DNA of 47,284 bases from Mobilicoccus pelagius NBRC 104925 (GTDB lineage: Bacteria > Actinomycetota > Actinomycetes > Actinomycetales > Dermatophilaceae). Below are positions 34,331 through 43,400 of this stretch, one piece after another; position 1 is the first letter of the stretch, and each line of letters starts with the position of its first letter. The notes under the pieces are model-generated. The model had not been told where the DNA came from. It ran no database searches and saw only the letters and a program-made list of their open reading frames with translations. The stretch spans positions 1-47,284 of the forward strand of contig NZ_BAFE01000049.1 of assembly GCF_000247995.1 (NCBI RefSeq), given 5' to 3'. The translations under genes and the position numbers were made by a program.

Positions 34331-37103
34331 CTCCCCCGGATCCCTGCCCGTCGGCGGGCCGCGACCCACGCCGGGCCCGCGCCGCCGCCACTGGCCGCTG
34401 CGCGACTACCCGTCGGTGTTCTGGCTGGCAGCGGCGGCCGCCGTCGCACTCGTCCACCGGTTCGTGCCGGAGTCGACGTGGCTGATGATCCACCTCGTGC
34501 TGCTCGGCGCGCTCACGCACGCGATCCTCGTGTGGAGCCGGTACTTCACGGACGCGCTGCTCAAGGTGCCCGCGTCCGATGCCGACCGACAGGCGCAGTC
34601 GGCGCGGATCGTCGGGCTGCTCGCCGGGTCCTCGTTCGTGCTCGTCGGGGTGCCCACCGGGCTCGCCCTCGCCGTCGCGATCGGCGCCGGCCTCGTCGCG
34701 GTCGCCGTCGTCTGGCACGGGGTGGTGCTGTGGCGGATGCTGCGCGGCGGGCTGCCCGGCCGGTTCCGGGTGTGCGTCCACTACTACGTCGCCGCTGCGG
34801 CCTGCCTGGCCGTCGGCGCGATCCTCGGTGGCCTGCTCGGCGCGACGCCCGGGGGCATCCCCGACCCCGCGCACGGGCGGTTCCTGCTCGCGCACGCGTC
34901 GGCGAACCTGCTGGGTTGGGTGGGGCTGACGATCCTCGGCACGCTCGTGACGTTCTGGCCCACGCTGCTGCACGCCCGCATCGACCCCCGCGCCGACGCC
35001 CTGGCCCGCGAGGCGCTGCCGACGCTGCTGCTCGGTGTCGCCGTCCTCGTCGGCGGGGCGCTCGCCGGGGTGCGGCTCGTCGCGCTCGTCGGGCTGCTCG
35101 CCTACGTCGTCGGGGTGCTGTGGTGGGGGCGGGCACTGCTCGTGCCGCTGCGTACCCGCCCGCCGCGCACGTTCGCGGCGGCGTCCGTCGCCGCGGCCCT
35201 GCCGTGGGCGCTCGTCGTGCTGGCCTGGCTCGGCTGGATCCTCGTGACGATGCGGTCCGGCGACGCGGGCTGGACCGACGTCGTCGCACGCCTCACGCCC
35301 GTCGCGGGTGTCGCGGCAGTCGGGGTCGGCGTGCAGATCCTCACCGGCGCGCTCGCGCACCTGGTGCCGACGGTGCTCGGCGGCGGGCCGGCCGTCGTCC
35401 GCGCGACCGGTCGCGTGTTCGACCGCCACGCCGCGGTCCGGCTCGTGCTCGTCAACGCGGGCCTGCTGTTCCTGCTGCTGCCCGTGCCCAGCTGGGTGAG
35501 CGTGACGACGTCGCTGCTCGGCCTGGTCGGGCTCATGTGGTTCCTGCCGCTCGTGTTCGTCGCCGTCCGCGTCAACCGGCAGGGGCGGCGGGCGGTCGCC
35601 GACGGTGAGCCGGTGCCCGACGGCGAACCCTCACGTGAGCAGGGCCGGCTCTGGTCGGCCGGCCAGGTCGTCGCGGCGTTGTCGGCGCTCGGCGTCGCTG
35701 TCGTCCTCGGCATCGGTGTCGACCCCGCGGCGGCTGGCCTCGCGTCGACGAGCGGAAGCACCCGGGCCGGGCAGTCCGCCGTCGCACCGACGGGCAGGAC
35801 GGTGCGGGCGGCGGTGAGCGCCAAGGACATGCGGTTCACGCCCGCCACGGTGACGGTGCAGGCCGGGGACCGGCTCGTCGTCGACCTCGTCAACGACGAC
35901 CCCGCACAGGTGCACGACCTCGTCCTCGGCGACGCGACCTCGGGACGCCTCGCGCCGGGCGGGAGGGCCGAGGTCGACGCGGGCGTGATCGCCGGCTCGA
36001 CGCAGGGCTGGTGCAGCATCGCCGGCCACCGGCAGATGGGCATGACGTTCGACGTCGTCGTCGACGGCGCTCCCCCGGCCGACACGGCCGACACGTCCGC
36101 GGGCGGCGCACAGGACCACGCGGGGCACGACACGACGGGCATGCACGGCGGCACGGGCACCACCTCGTCGGCGCCCGTCACCGCGGTGCCCGACGCCGGG
36201 CTGACGACGCACGTCGACCCCGCCCTCGCGCCCCTGCCGCCGCGCACCGGCACGCCGACGGTGCACCGGATCACGCTGCGCGCCACGGAGATCCCCCTCG
36301 AGGTCGCGCCCGGGGTGTGGCAGACGCGGTGGACGTTCGGCGACGGACACGTCGGCCCCACACTGCACGGGCGGGTCGGCGACGTCTTCGAGATCACGCT
36401 CGTCAACGAGGGCGCGATGGGCCACTCGATCGACTTCCACGCCGGCGCGCTGGCCCCCGATCGACCGATGCGGACGATCCCGCCGGGCGAGTCGCTCGTG
36501 TACCGGTTCACCGCCGGTCGCGCGGGGGCGTGGATGTACCACTGCTCGACGCACCCGATGAGCCATCACATCGCCGCGGGCATGGCGGGCGCCGTCGTCA
36601 TCGAGCCGGACGACCTGCCGGCCGTCGACCGCAGCTACGTCCTCGTGCAGTCCGAGGCGTACGTCGCTGCGGGCGCCGACGGGAAGGCCGCCGCGCGCCC
36701 CGAGGATGCGCAGCCGATCGACGCGGCCAAGATCGCCGCGCGCCGCCCCGACTTCGTCACGTTCAACGGCATCGCGAACCAGTACGACCGGTTCCCGCTG
36801 ACCGCGAAGGTCGGTGAGCGCGTGCGCATCTGGGCCGTCGACACCGGCCCGAACTCTCCGAGCAGTCTCCACGTCGTCGGCGGCCAGTTCGACACCGTGT
36901 ACGCCGAGGGCGGCTACCACCTCGTGCGCGGCAAGGACGCGTTCGGGCACACCGGCGGCGGCGCGCAGGCGCTCGCGCTGCAGCCCGCGCAGGGCGGGTT
37001 CGTCGAGCTCACGTTCCCCGAGGCCGGGCACTACCCCGTCGTCTCGCACGTGATGAGCGACGCCGAGATCGGCGCCCACGGCGTCGTCCGCGTGGCGAAG
37101 TGA
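34314..37103 (+). CDS. nirK: Membrane-anchored copper nitrite reductase (membrane domain + cupredoxin + NirK)
   Basis: 929 residues from GTG 34314, overlapping the previous gene by 17 bp. Residues 1 to about 470 form a multi-pass membrane domain. Residues about 500-583 form a cupredoxin with a full type 1 copper set: H534 (QVHDLVL), C567 (WCSIAGH), H572 and M575 or M577. A His/Met-rich linker (about 596-623, DHAGHDTTGMHGG) leads to the two-domain NirK-like region. That region has H704 (type 1), D707 and H709 (type 2) in GHSIDFH; H743 and C744 in MYHCSTH; H752 and M757 in SHHIAAGM; H853 in LHVVGGQ; and H912 in VVSHVMSD. These match the copper ligands and the catalytic Asp/His pair of nitrite reductase. 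It should reduce nitrite to NO outside the membrane, with the cupredoxin as built-in electron carrier. Confidence 0.85.
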   Translation: MPASVDSPGSLPVGGPRPTPGPRRRHWPLRDYPSVFWLAAAAAVALVHRFVPESTWLMIHLVLLGALTHAILVWSRYFTDALLKVPASDADRQAQSARIVGLLAGSSFVLVGVPTGLALAVAIGAGLVAVAVVWHGVVLWRMLRGGLPGRFRVCVHYYVAAAACLAVGAILGGLLGATPGGIPDPAHGRFLLAHASANLLGWVGLTILGTLVTFWPTLLHARIDPRADALAREALPTLLLGVAVLVGGALAGVRLVALVGLLAYVVGVLWWGRALLVPLRTRPPRTFAAASVAAALPWALVVLAWLGWILVTMRSGDAGWTDVVARLTPVAGVAAVGVGVQILTGALAHLVPTVLGGGPAVVRATGRVFDRHAAVRLVLVNAGLLFLLLPVPSWVSVTTSLLGLVGLMWFLPLVFVAVRVNRQGRRAVADGEPVPDGEPSREQGRLWSAGQVVAALSALGVAVVLGIGVDPAAAGLASTSGSTRAGQSAVAPTGRTVRAAVSAKDMRFTPATVTVQAGDRLVVDLVNDDPAQVHDLVLGDATSGRLAPGGRAEVDAGVIAGSTQGWCSIAGHRQMGMTFDVVVDGAPPADTADTSAGGAQDHAGHDTTGMHGGTGTTSSAPVTAVPDAGLTTHVDPALAPLPPRTGTPTVHRITLRATEIPLEVAPGVWQTRWTFGDGHVGPTLHGRVGDVFEITLVNEGAMGHSIDFHAGALAPDRPMRTIPPGESLVYRFTAGRAGAWMYHCSTHPMSHHIAAGMAGAVVIEPDDLPAVDRSYVLVQSEAYVAAGADGKAAARPEDAQPIDAAKIAARRPDFVTFNGIANQYDRFPLTAKVGERVRIWAVDTGPNSPSSLHVVGGQFDTVYAEGGYHLVRGKDAFGHTGGGAQALALQPAQGGFVELTFPEAGHYPVVSHVMSDAEIGAHGVVRVAK

Positions 37104-37145
37104 GGCGCCCACCGAGCAGAGGGAGCGCCGACGCGGCGAGGCTGC

Positions 37146-37778
37146 TCAGCCGCGGGGTGCGGCGTCGCCGGGCAGGTGGCCGGTGACGAGGAAGACGGTG
37201 AACTCCCGCTCGACGTCGTGCTTGGTCTTGCGGATGCGGGTGCCGGTCTCGGCGGTGACGTCCTCGAACCCGAGGTCGCGCAGGCGGCGGCCTAGGTCGT
37301 CGCGGTCGATGCCACGGTGGCCGTCGTGGTCGTCGGAGTGGAAGTGGTTCTTCGGGTCGGCGTCGAGGTCGGCGAGCGCGACCCACCCGCCGGGGTTCAG
37401 GGCGTCGCGGATCGCGGCGAGGATCGCGCCCGTGTCGGGGATGTGGTGCAGCGCCATCGCGCTGACGACGAGGTCGACGCGTTCGCCGAGGGGGTCGCGG
37501 GTGAGGTCGATCCGACGGGTCACGTACCGTCCGGGGTCGTCGGCCGTGGCGGCGCGGGCGGCGTCGAGCATCCCGGCGGAGGTGTCGGTGAGGACGACCC
37601 GCCGCACGTGGTGCCCGAGTTCGCGGCCGAGCAGGCCGGTGCCGGCGCCGACGTCGAGCGCCGTCCACTCCTGCCGCACGGGCACGCGCCGGACGATCTC
37701 GGCCGCGAGCACGCGGGCGCGGTCGACCTTCTCGGGGGTGTCCCAGCCGGTGGCTTCGGCGTCGAAATCGGTGGCCAT
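37146..37778 (-). CDS. Class I SAM-dependent methyltransferase
   Basis: 210 residues. Motif I is ALDVGAGTGLLGRELG (residues about 40-55), followed by RRVVLTDTSAGMLDAAR (acidic motif II), DLVVSAMALHHIPD (motif IV region) and DALNPGGWVALADLD (motif VI). This is the UbiE/small-molecule methyltransferase type. The His/Asp-rich segment KNHFHSDDHDGHRGIDR between the core and the C-terminal lid is unusual and could bind metal. The substrate is unknown. It is convergent with the nitrite reductase gene and is not obviously part of that operon. Confidence 0.88.
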   Translation of the reverse strand: MATDFDAEATGWDTPEKVDRARVLAAEIVRRVPVRQEWTALDVGAGTGLLGRELGHHVRRVVLTDTSAGMLDAARAATADDPGRYVTRRIDLTRDPLGERVDLVVSAMALHHIPDTGAILAAIRDALNPGGWVALADLDADPKNHFHSDDHDGHRGIDRDDLGRRLRDLGFEDVTAETGTRIRKTKHDVEREFTVFLVTGHLPGDAAPRG

Positions 37779-37962
37779 ACCGGCAGCGTAGCGACGCGGA
37801 CCGGCGAATCGGGCTCGTCGGCCGCGCCACCGGGTGCGGTCGAGACGGCCGGTCTTCAGGTCGCGGGGACGAACCGGCGCGCGCGGGCGTCCGGGTCCGC
37901 TTCAGGGCCTGACGCCAGAGCGACGTGGGCGGCGGTGTCGGCGCGCCTGGAAGGATGGGGGC

Positions 37963-38394
37963 GTGGACGAGGAACTCGTGGTGACGAACCGGGTGCGGAT
38001 CCCGCCGGCCGAGCTGACGGAGCGGTTCTCGCACGCGTCGGGGCCGGGTGGGCAGGGCGTCAACACGGCCGATTCCCGCGTGGAGCTCACGTTCGACGTC
38101 GCCGGATCGCCGTCGCTTCCGCCGACCCTCCGCGAGCGTGCCCTCGCACGCCTCGCGGGTCGCCTCGTCGACGGGCGGATCACCGTCGTCGCATCCGAGC
38201 GTCGCAGCCAGCTCGCCAACCGCCGCATCGCCCGCGAGCGCCTCGCCCAGCTGATCCGCGAGGCCGTCGCCCCTCCCCCGCCCGCACGCCGCAAGACCAA
38301 ACCCACCCGCGGGTCGAAGGAACGCCGCCTCGCGGGCAAGAAGCGGCGCGGCGAGATCAAGCGGGGTCGGGGTCGCGCCCGACCGGACGACTGA
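37963..38394 (+). CDS. arfB: Alternative ribosome-rescue factor / peptidyl-tRNA hydrolase ArfB (YaeJ)
   Basis: 143 residues from GTG 37963, with AAGGATGGGG upstream. The release-factor GGQ motif is in SHASGPGGQGVNTADSRVEL. The core has RLAGRLVDGRITVVASERRSQLANRR, and a basic C-terminal tail (KTKPTRGSKERRLAGKKRRG) threads into the mRNA channel of stalled ribosomes. It should release nascent chains from stalled ribosomes without stop-codon recognition. The length matches the family at about 140. It is transcribed towards the DEAH helicase gene. Confidence 0.93.
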   Translation: MDEELVVTNRVRIPPAELTERFSHASGPGGQGVNTADSRVELTFDVAGSPSLPPTLRERALARLAGRLVDGRITVVASERRSQLANRRIARERLAQLIREAVAPPPPARRKTKPTRGSKERRLAGKKRRGEIKRGRGRARPDD

Positions 38395-38463
38395 GACCTC
38401 CCGGGCACGTCGTCCGCGCTTCGGTCATGAACCGCTGCGGTGGGGTCGTCGGCGTGTGCGGGC

Positions 38464-40344
38464 TCAGCCCCGCAGGAACGCGAGCGCCTCCTGGGACTGG
38501 CGGGGCAGGGCGAACGTCGCGGCGGCGTCGGCGTGGGTGACGATCTCCTGGAGGTGCGCCGGGACCGTCTCGACGCCGGGGTCCTCCGACGTGCCGAGCG
38601 CGTAGAGGACGACGAGGCGGGCACTGCGGCCGTCGGGCTTGCGACGGACGACGCGGCCGAGGCGCTGGATCATCTGCCGCCTGCTCTTGCTCGCGGCGAG
38701 GATGATGCCGAGGTCGGCGTCGGGTACGTCGACGCCTTCGTCGAGGAGACGTGGCGCGCTGATGCTGCGGGTCTGCCCGGTGCGCAGGAGTTCCAGACGT
38801 TCCTCGCGTTCGCCCTGGTCCATTTCGCCGTGGACCGCGGCGCTCACGCACCCGGCGCGTTCGAGGGTCTCCGCGGCTTGCAGGGCCGACGCGGTGGCGC
38901 CGGTGAACACGATCGTGCCGCCGGAGGTCGACACCGCGGGCGCGAGGAGTTCGAGCGCCGTGACCTTGGCCGCCGCGCGGGCGAGGACGTCGCTGCGCTT
39001 CGAGAAGGCCGCGAGGAGGGTCCGCGCCGGTCCTGCGAGACGGCGGTCGTTCCGCGCGGCGAGGTGGGAGGCGTGGGCGACGATCTCGGCGAGTCCCGCC
39101 GTGGGGCGGCCGAGGTCGGCGGCGATGACGTACCAGGCCCGGCGGATGCCTGCGGACGCGGCGTCGTACTCCGCTCGCTCCGGGGGCGAGAGCGGGACGC
39201 CGACCTGGGCGACGCGGAACCGCGCGATGAGGCCGTCCGCGAGGGCGCGCTCGTAGCCGAGGCGGAAGCACACGTCGCGGAAGAAGGGGCGGAGGATGTC
39301 GTCACCCTCGTCGCCGCGTTCGAACGTCGCGGAGAGGCCGAGGCGCTGGGTGAAGCTCGGGCGGAGGGCCTGGGCGAAGGTCGGGGCACCGTAGCGGTGG
39401 GCCTCGTCGGCGACGAGGAGCGCGGCCTCGTCGGGCCACAGCGGGTCGTGTCCGGCGACGGTGTGGACGGTGTCGATGAGGACGTGCCATCCGGGTGAGC
39501 GGGAGGCGTCGGTCGAGAGCCGCACCCCGGGGAAGTGCTCGACGACCTGAGCGGCCCATTGGGTGACGAGACCTTGCGTGGGGGCGATGACGACGACGCG
39601 GCGTCCGTCGATGAGGGCGTTCGCCATCGCCGCGAGCCCGACCCGCGTCTTGCCCGCGCCGGTCACGGCCTCGACGACGCCGACCTTGCCGTCGTGGTGC
39701 CACGCCTCCAGCGCGTCGAGCTGCCACGGGTAGAGGTCGGGCATACGGATCTCCGGCAGGTCCGGGAGGCTCGCGATCGCGCGGAACGCAGCGACGGGAG
39801 CGCTGCCGGGAGGTGGTGTCTCTGCAGGCCCGGCCGTACGTCCGGGCGATCTGGATTCGTCGACCTCCACCTCAGGCTCGGAGATCTGCGGTGCGGGGGC
39901 CGGGGGCGATTCGACGGAGGGGCCCTTCCCTGCGGGCTCGTCCACCGCGGGCGACGGCTCGAGTACGACTCGCCGGTCGGCACCCGGAGCGACATCCGCA
40001 CCCGGGTCGACGTCCTCGACCGCCGGTTCCTCGACGGGGGGCTCCTCGACGGGGGGCTCCTCGACAGCTGGCCGTCCCCCCGTGGACTGCACGACCCCCT
40101 CCGGAGGCGAGGACAGCCGCTCCTCGACGGCGGCGCTCTCAGAACTCACGACGTCTACCTGAGCGTCGGACCCGGCCCGCTCCCCCACCTCGTGAGCCTC
40201 GTCTGCGGCGAAGAGACGTTCGAGACGGGCGAGCCGGGCCTCCATGTCCGTGAGAGTCGTCGTGAGTGTCGCGGTGAGGGAGGCGAGGTCGGCGGCGAGG
40301 GCGCCGAACTCGGCCGCGACGGCCCGCCGATCCACGTCCGTCAT
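38464..40344 (-). CDS. DEAD/DEAH-box helicase with coiled-coil and acidic Pro-rich N-terminus
   Basis: 626 residues from ATG 40344 (MTDVDRRAVAAEF). Residues about 10-48 are a coiled coil. Residues about 50-180 form an acidic, Pro-rich linker with tandem VEEPP repeats. The superfamily 2 helicase core follows: YPWQLDALEAW (Q-motif like, about 205), Walker A AVTGAGKT (226-233), DEAH (313-316), LSAT (337-340), a helicase C domain with IVFTGATASALQA and AVHGEMDQGEREE, and motif VI QMIQRLGRVVRR. The plan is similar to ComFA/XPB-like and type III-restriction-like DEAH helicases. It lies back to back with the DUF4011 helicase, with 146 bp between them. Its role in repair or defence is a guess. Confidence 0.88.
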   Translation of the reverse strand: MTDVDRRAVAAEFGALAADLASLTATLTTTLTDMEARLARLERLFAADEAHEVGERAGSDAQVDVVSSESAAVEERLSSPPEGVVQSTGGRPAVEEPPVEEPPVEEPAVEDVDPGADVAPGADRRVVLEPSPAVDEPAGKGPSVESPPAPAPQISEPEVEVDESRSPGRTAGPAETPPPGSAPVAAFRAIASLPDLPEIRMPDLYPWQLDALEAWHHDGKVGVVEAVTGAGKTRVGLAAMANALIDGRRVVVIAPTQGLVTQWAAQVVEHFPGVRLSTDASRSPGWHVLIDTVHTVAGHDPLWPDEAALLVADEAHRYGAPTFAQALRPSFTQRLGLSATFERGDEGDDILRPFFRDVCFRLGYERALADGLIARFRVAQVGVPLSPPERAEYDAASAGIRRAWYVIAADLGRPTAGLAEIVAHASHLAARNDRRLAGPARTLLAAFSKRSDVLARAAAKVTALELLAPAVSTSGGTIVFTGATASALQAAETLERAGCVSAAVHGEMDQGEREERLELLRTGQTRSISAPRLLDEGVDVPDADLGIILAASKSRRQMIQRLGRVVRRKPDGRSARLVVLYALGTSEDPGVETVPAHLQEIVTHADAAATFALPRQSQEALAFLRG

Positions 40345-40490
40345 CCCGTGCCCCGTTCGCCTCGGTGGTCGTCCATCGTCGTCCTCGTCTCCGATCGACG
40401 CGGGGGCGGCGCACCCAAGTCCGGACGACCGATTTCCTTGCCCGGGTGGGGGCACCGGCCGACCGGTAGGGGGAACGAGGAGGAGGCGAC

Positions 40491-43400
40491 GTGACGGCCG
40501 AGGCACATGCTCTGGTCGGGGTGGTGGCCGCGTCGCTGACGCGTCTGCTGCGCCCGATGATGTCGGCGTCCTGCCCCGAGTGGGGTGGGTGGCCGGAGGC
40601 GTATCGCCGTCGTGGGGCCGAGCTGCCGCCGGGGGATGCCGCGCTCGACGATCTCCTCTTCCTCCTGCGCGTCGTCGCGGAGAACCCGAGTCGGTTCCCG
40701 GCGTTCGCGACGTCGCCCCACGTCGGTCTCGCGCGGCAGCGGTTCGCCCGCGCGTTCGGGCCCGCCCCCGAGGCGGCCGACGTCGTCGCGTGCGCGGAGG
40801 TCGCGACGGGGCTCTTCACCGCGGCGGATGTCGCAGTGCCACCGGAGGTCCGGGAGATCGCCGTCGCGCCGGCCGGGGACGACGGGGCGGAGTCGGCGAC
40901 GGGTCCGTCCGTCGTCGCGCGCTGGCTCGGCGACCTGCTCGACCTCACCCGCCACAACCCGCTGATCTCCCTCGGCGACCGCGGTGTGCCGTTGCTCGTC
41001 GACGAGGACGCGATCGCGCGGGTCGAGGACGTGCTCGCCGACGGTCTCGAGCTCGTCGTCCACGGGTGGGACGACCTCGACGGGGTGGAGGACGGCTGGG
41101 CCGGTCTTTCCCTGCCGTCGGTGAGCGGGCCGGGTGATCTGCCGGGGTCGTTCCTCGACGCGATGCTCGACGACGAGGCGTCGGTGTTCCTCGGCCTCGA
41201 CGTGCGCTCCTCGCGGAGGACGTTGCAGGACATGCGGCGTCGCGCGACGGTCGTCGCGGAGGAGACGGGTGCGAGTCCGCTCTACCTCACTGTCGGTGCC
41301 CTGCGGATGGACGACCGCACGGCGCCGTTGTTCCTCGTGCCCGTCGTCGTCGAGGGGCCGCGGCTGGGGCCGTGGACGCTGCACATGGAGCCGGGTGCCG
41401 AGCCGCGTCTCAACGAGTGTCTCGTCGAGTTCCTGCGGCGTGAGGACGGTTTCTCCCCCACCGTGCTCACGTCGCCGCCGACGGATCATGCGGGTCTGGA
41501 CGTGCCGCGCATCTTCGCCGAGCTGCGGGAGGCATTGGCGGGGCGGCGGTTCCCGTACGAGGTCGTCGCCGACATGCGGCTCGCGTTGCTGCACTTCTCG
41601 ACGTTGACGATGTGGCGTGATCTCCACGAGCACGCGGACGTGTTCACGGCGAATCCGGTCGTGAGGCACCTCGCCGAGGGTCGTACGGAGTTCGTCGATC
41701 CCGTGCCGGAGCCGGTCGTCGACGCCTCCGTCGAGGACGAGCTCTCGTTGCCGCTGCCGGCCGACGGGACGCAGATGCGTGCGGTGCGGTGGGCGCGGGA
41801 GGGGCGGTCGTTCGTCGTCCAGGGGCCGCCCGGCACGGGCAAGTCGCAGACGATCGCGAACCTCATGGCGGACGCCGTCGCCGCGGGACGGCGCGTGTTG
41901 TTCGTCGCGGAGAAGGATGCGGCGCTCGAAGTCGTGCAGCGGCGGCTCGACGCGGTGGGGCTCGCGCACCGGTCGCTCGACCTGCGGGCGAAGGACCTGA
42001 CGATCCGCGCCGTGCGTGAGCATCTCGTCGCGTCGTCGCACCGGCGGTCGGGTGCGGGGCGTGCCGCGCTCGAGAGCGCGCGTCGTCGTCATCGGTCCCT
42101 CGTCGACGAGCTCGAGGCGCTGCCCGCGGCGATGCGCGCGGGTGAGCTGCCGCAGGTCGACGGGGAGGCGCGAGCCCGGCAGGTCGAGGCGTACCGGGAG
42201 GCCGCGGAGCAGCGGCGGGCGGCGCTCCGGGAGTGGCTGCGCAGCGCCGACGTCGCGCCCCGGCACGGGTACGGCGACGCGGCGGTCCTCGCGCGGGAGT
42301 TGCGGGTGGCGCGGACGAGCACGGTGCGGGAGCTGTTCGAGACGCACGCGGAGGCGATCCTCGACGTGACGCCGTGCGTCCTCGCCGGGCCGGCCGCCGT
42401 CGCGCGGTACCTGCCCGCCCGGGCCGACCTGTTCGATCTCGTCGTGTTCGACGAGGCGTCGCAGATCCGCGTGGAGGCGGTGATCGGGGCGATGGGGCGT
42501 GGGAGCGCGACGGTGGTGGTCGGCGATCCGCAGCAGATGCCGCCGTCCGACCCGCTGGTGCCCGACGGCGAGGACGACCAGCAGGAGTCGATCCTGCTCG
42601 AGGCCGTGCGCATCGGGATGCCGGTGGTGCGGTTGTCGTGGCACTACCGGAGCCGTTCGGAGGGGCTCGTCGCATTCTCCAACGCGCACTACTACGACGG
42701 GACGCTCGCGAGCTTCCCCATGCCGCCGGGCGGCAACGGCGGCGCGGGCGTGGAGTTCCGGCGGTGCGACGGCCGTTACGAGATGGGCCGGGGACGCAAG
42801 GAGAAAATCAACCTCACCGAGGCGCAGGAGGTCGTCGCCGAGGTCGTGCGGCTCCTCACCGAGGACCCGCAGGCGTCGGTCGGGGTCGTCACGTTCAACA
42901 CCGCGCAGCGCGACGTCATCCTCGACCGGCTCGAGGCCGCCGCGGCGCCGCAGGTCGTCAAGGACGCGCTCGTGCGGGAGTCGGAGCCGCTCATCGTCAA
43001 GGCGCTCGAGCACATCCAGGGTGACGAGCGCGATCACATCCTCTTCTCCGCGACGTACTCCGTCGACGCGTCGGGCAAGCTCCCGGCGAACTTCGGCCTG
43101 CTGTCGCGGCGGGGTGGCGAGCGGCGCCTCAACGTCGCGATCACGCGGGCGCGGGTGCGGAACGTCGTGTTCGCGTCGTTCGAGCCGACCGACATCGACC
43201 GGCGGTCGAGTGCGGTGTCGCAGGGGCCCGCGCATCTGCGGGACTACCTCCTCGCGGCGCGGCACGGTCAGGCGGATGCGGCGACGAGCGCGTCGATCCC
43301 CGATCCGGCGCGGACGATGCTCGCGGCGCGGCTGCGGACGCGGGGTCTCGAGGTGCTCGAGGACGTCGGGATGTCGCAGTTCAAGGTCGACCTTGCCGTG

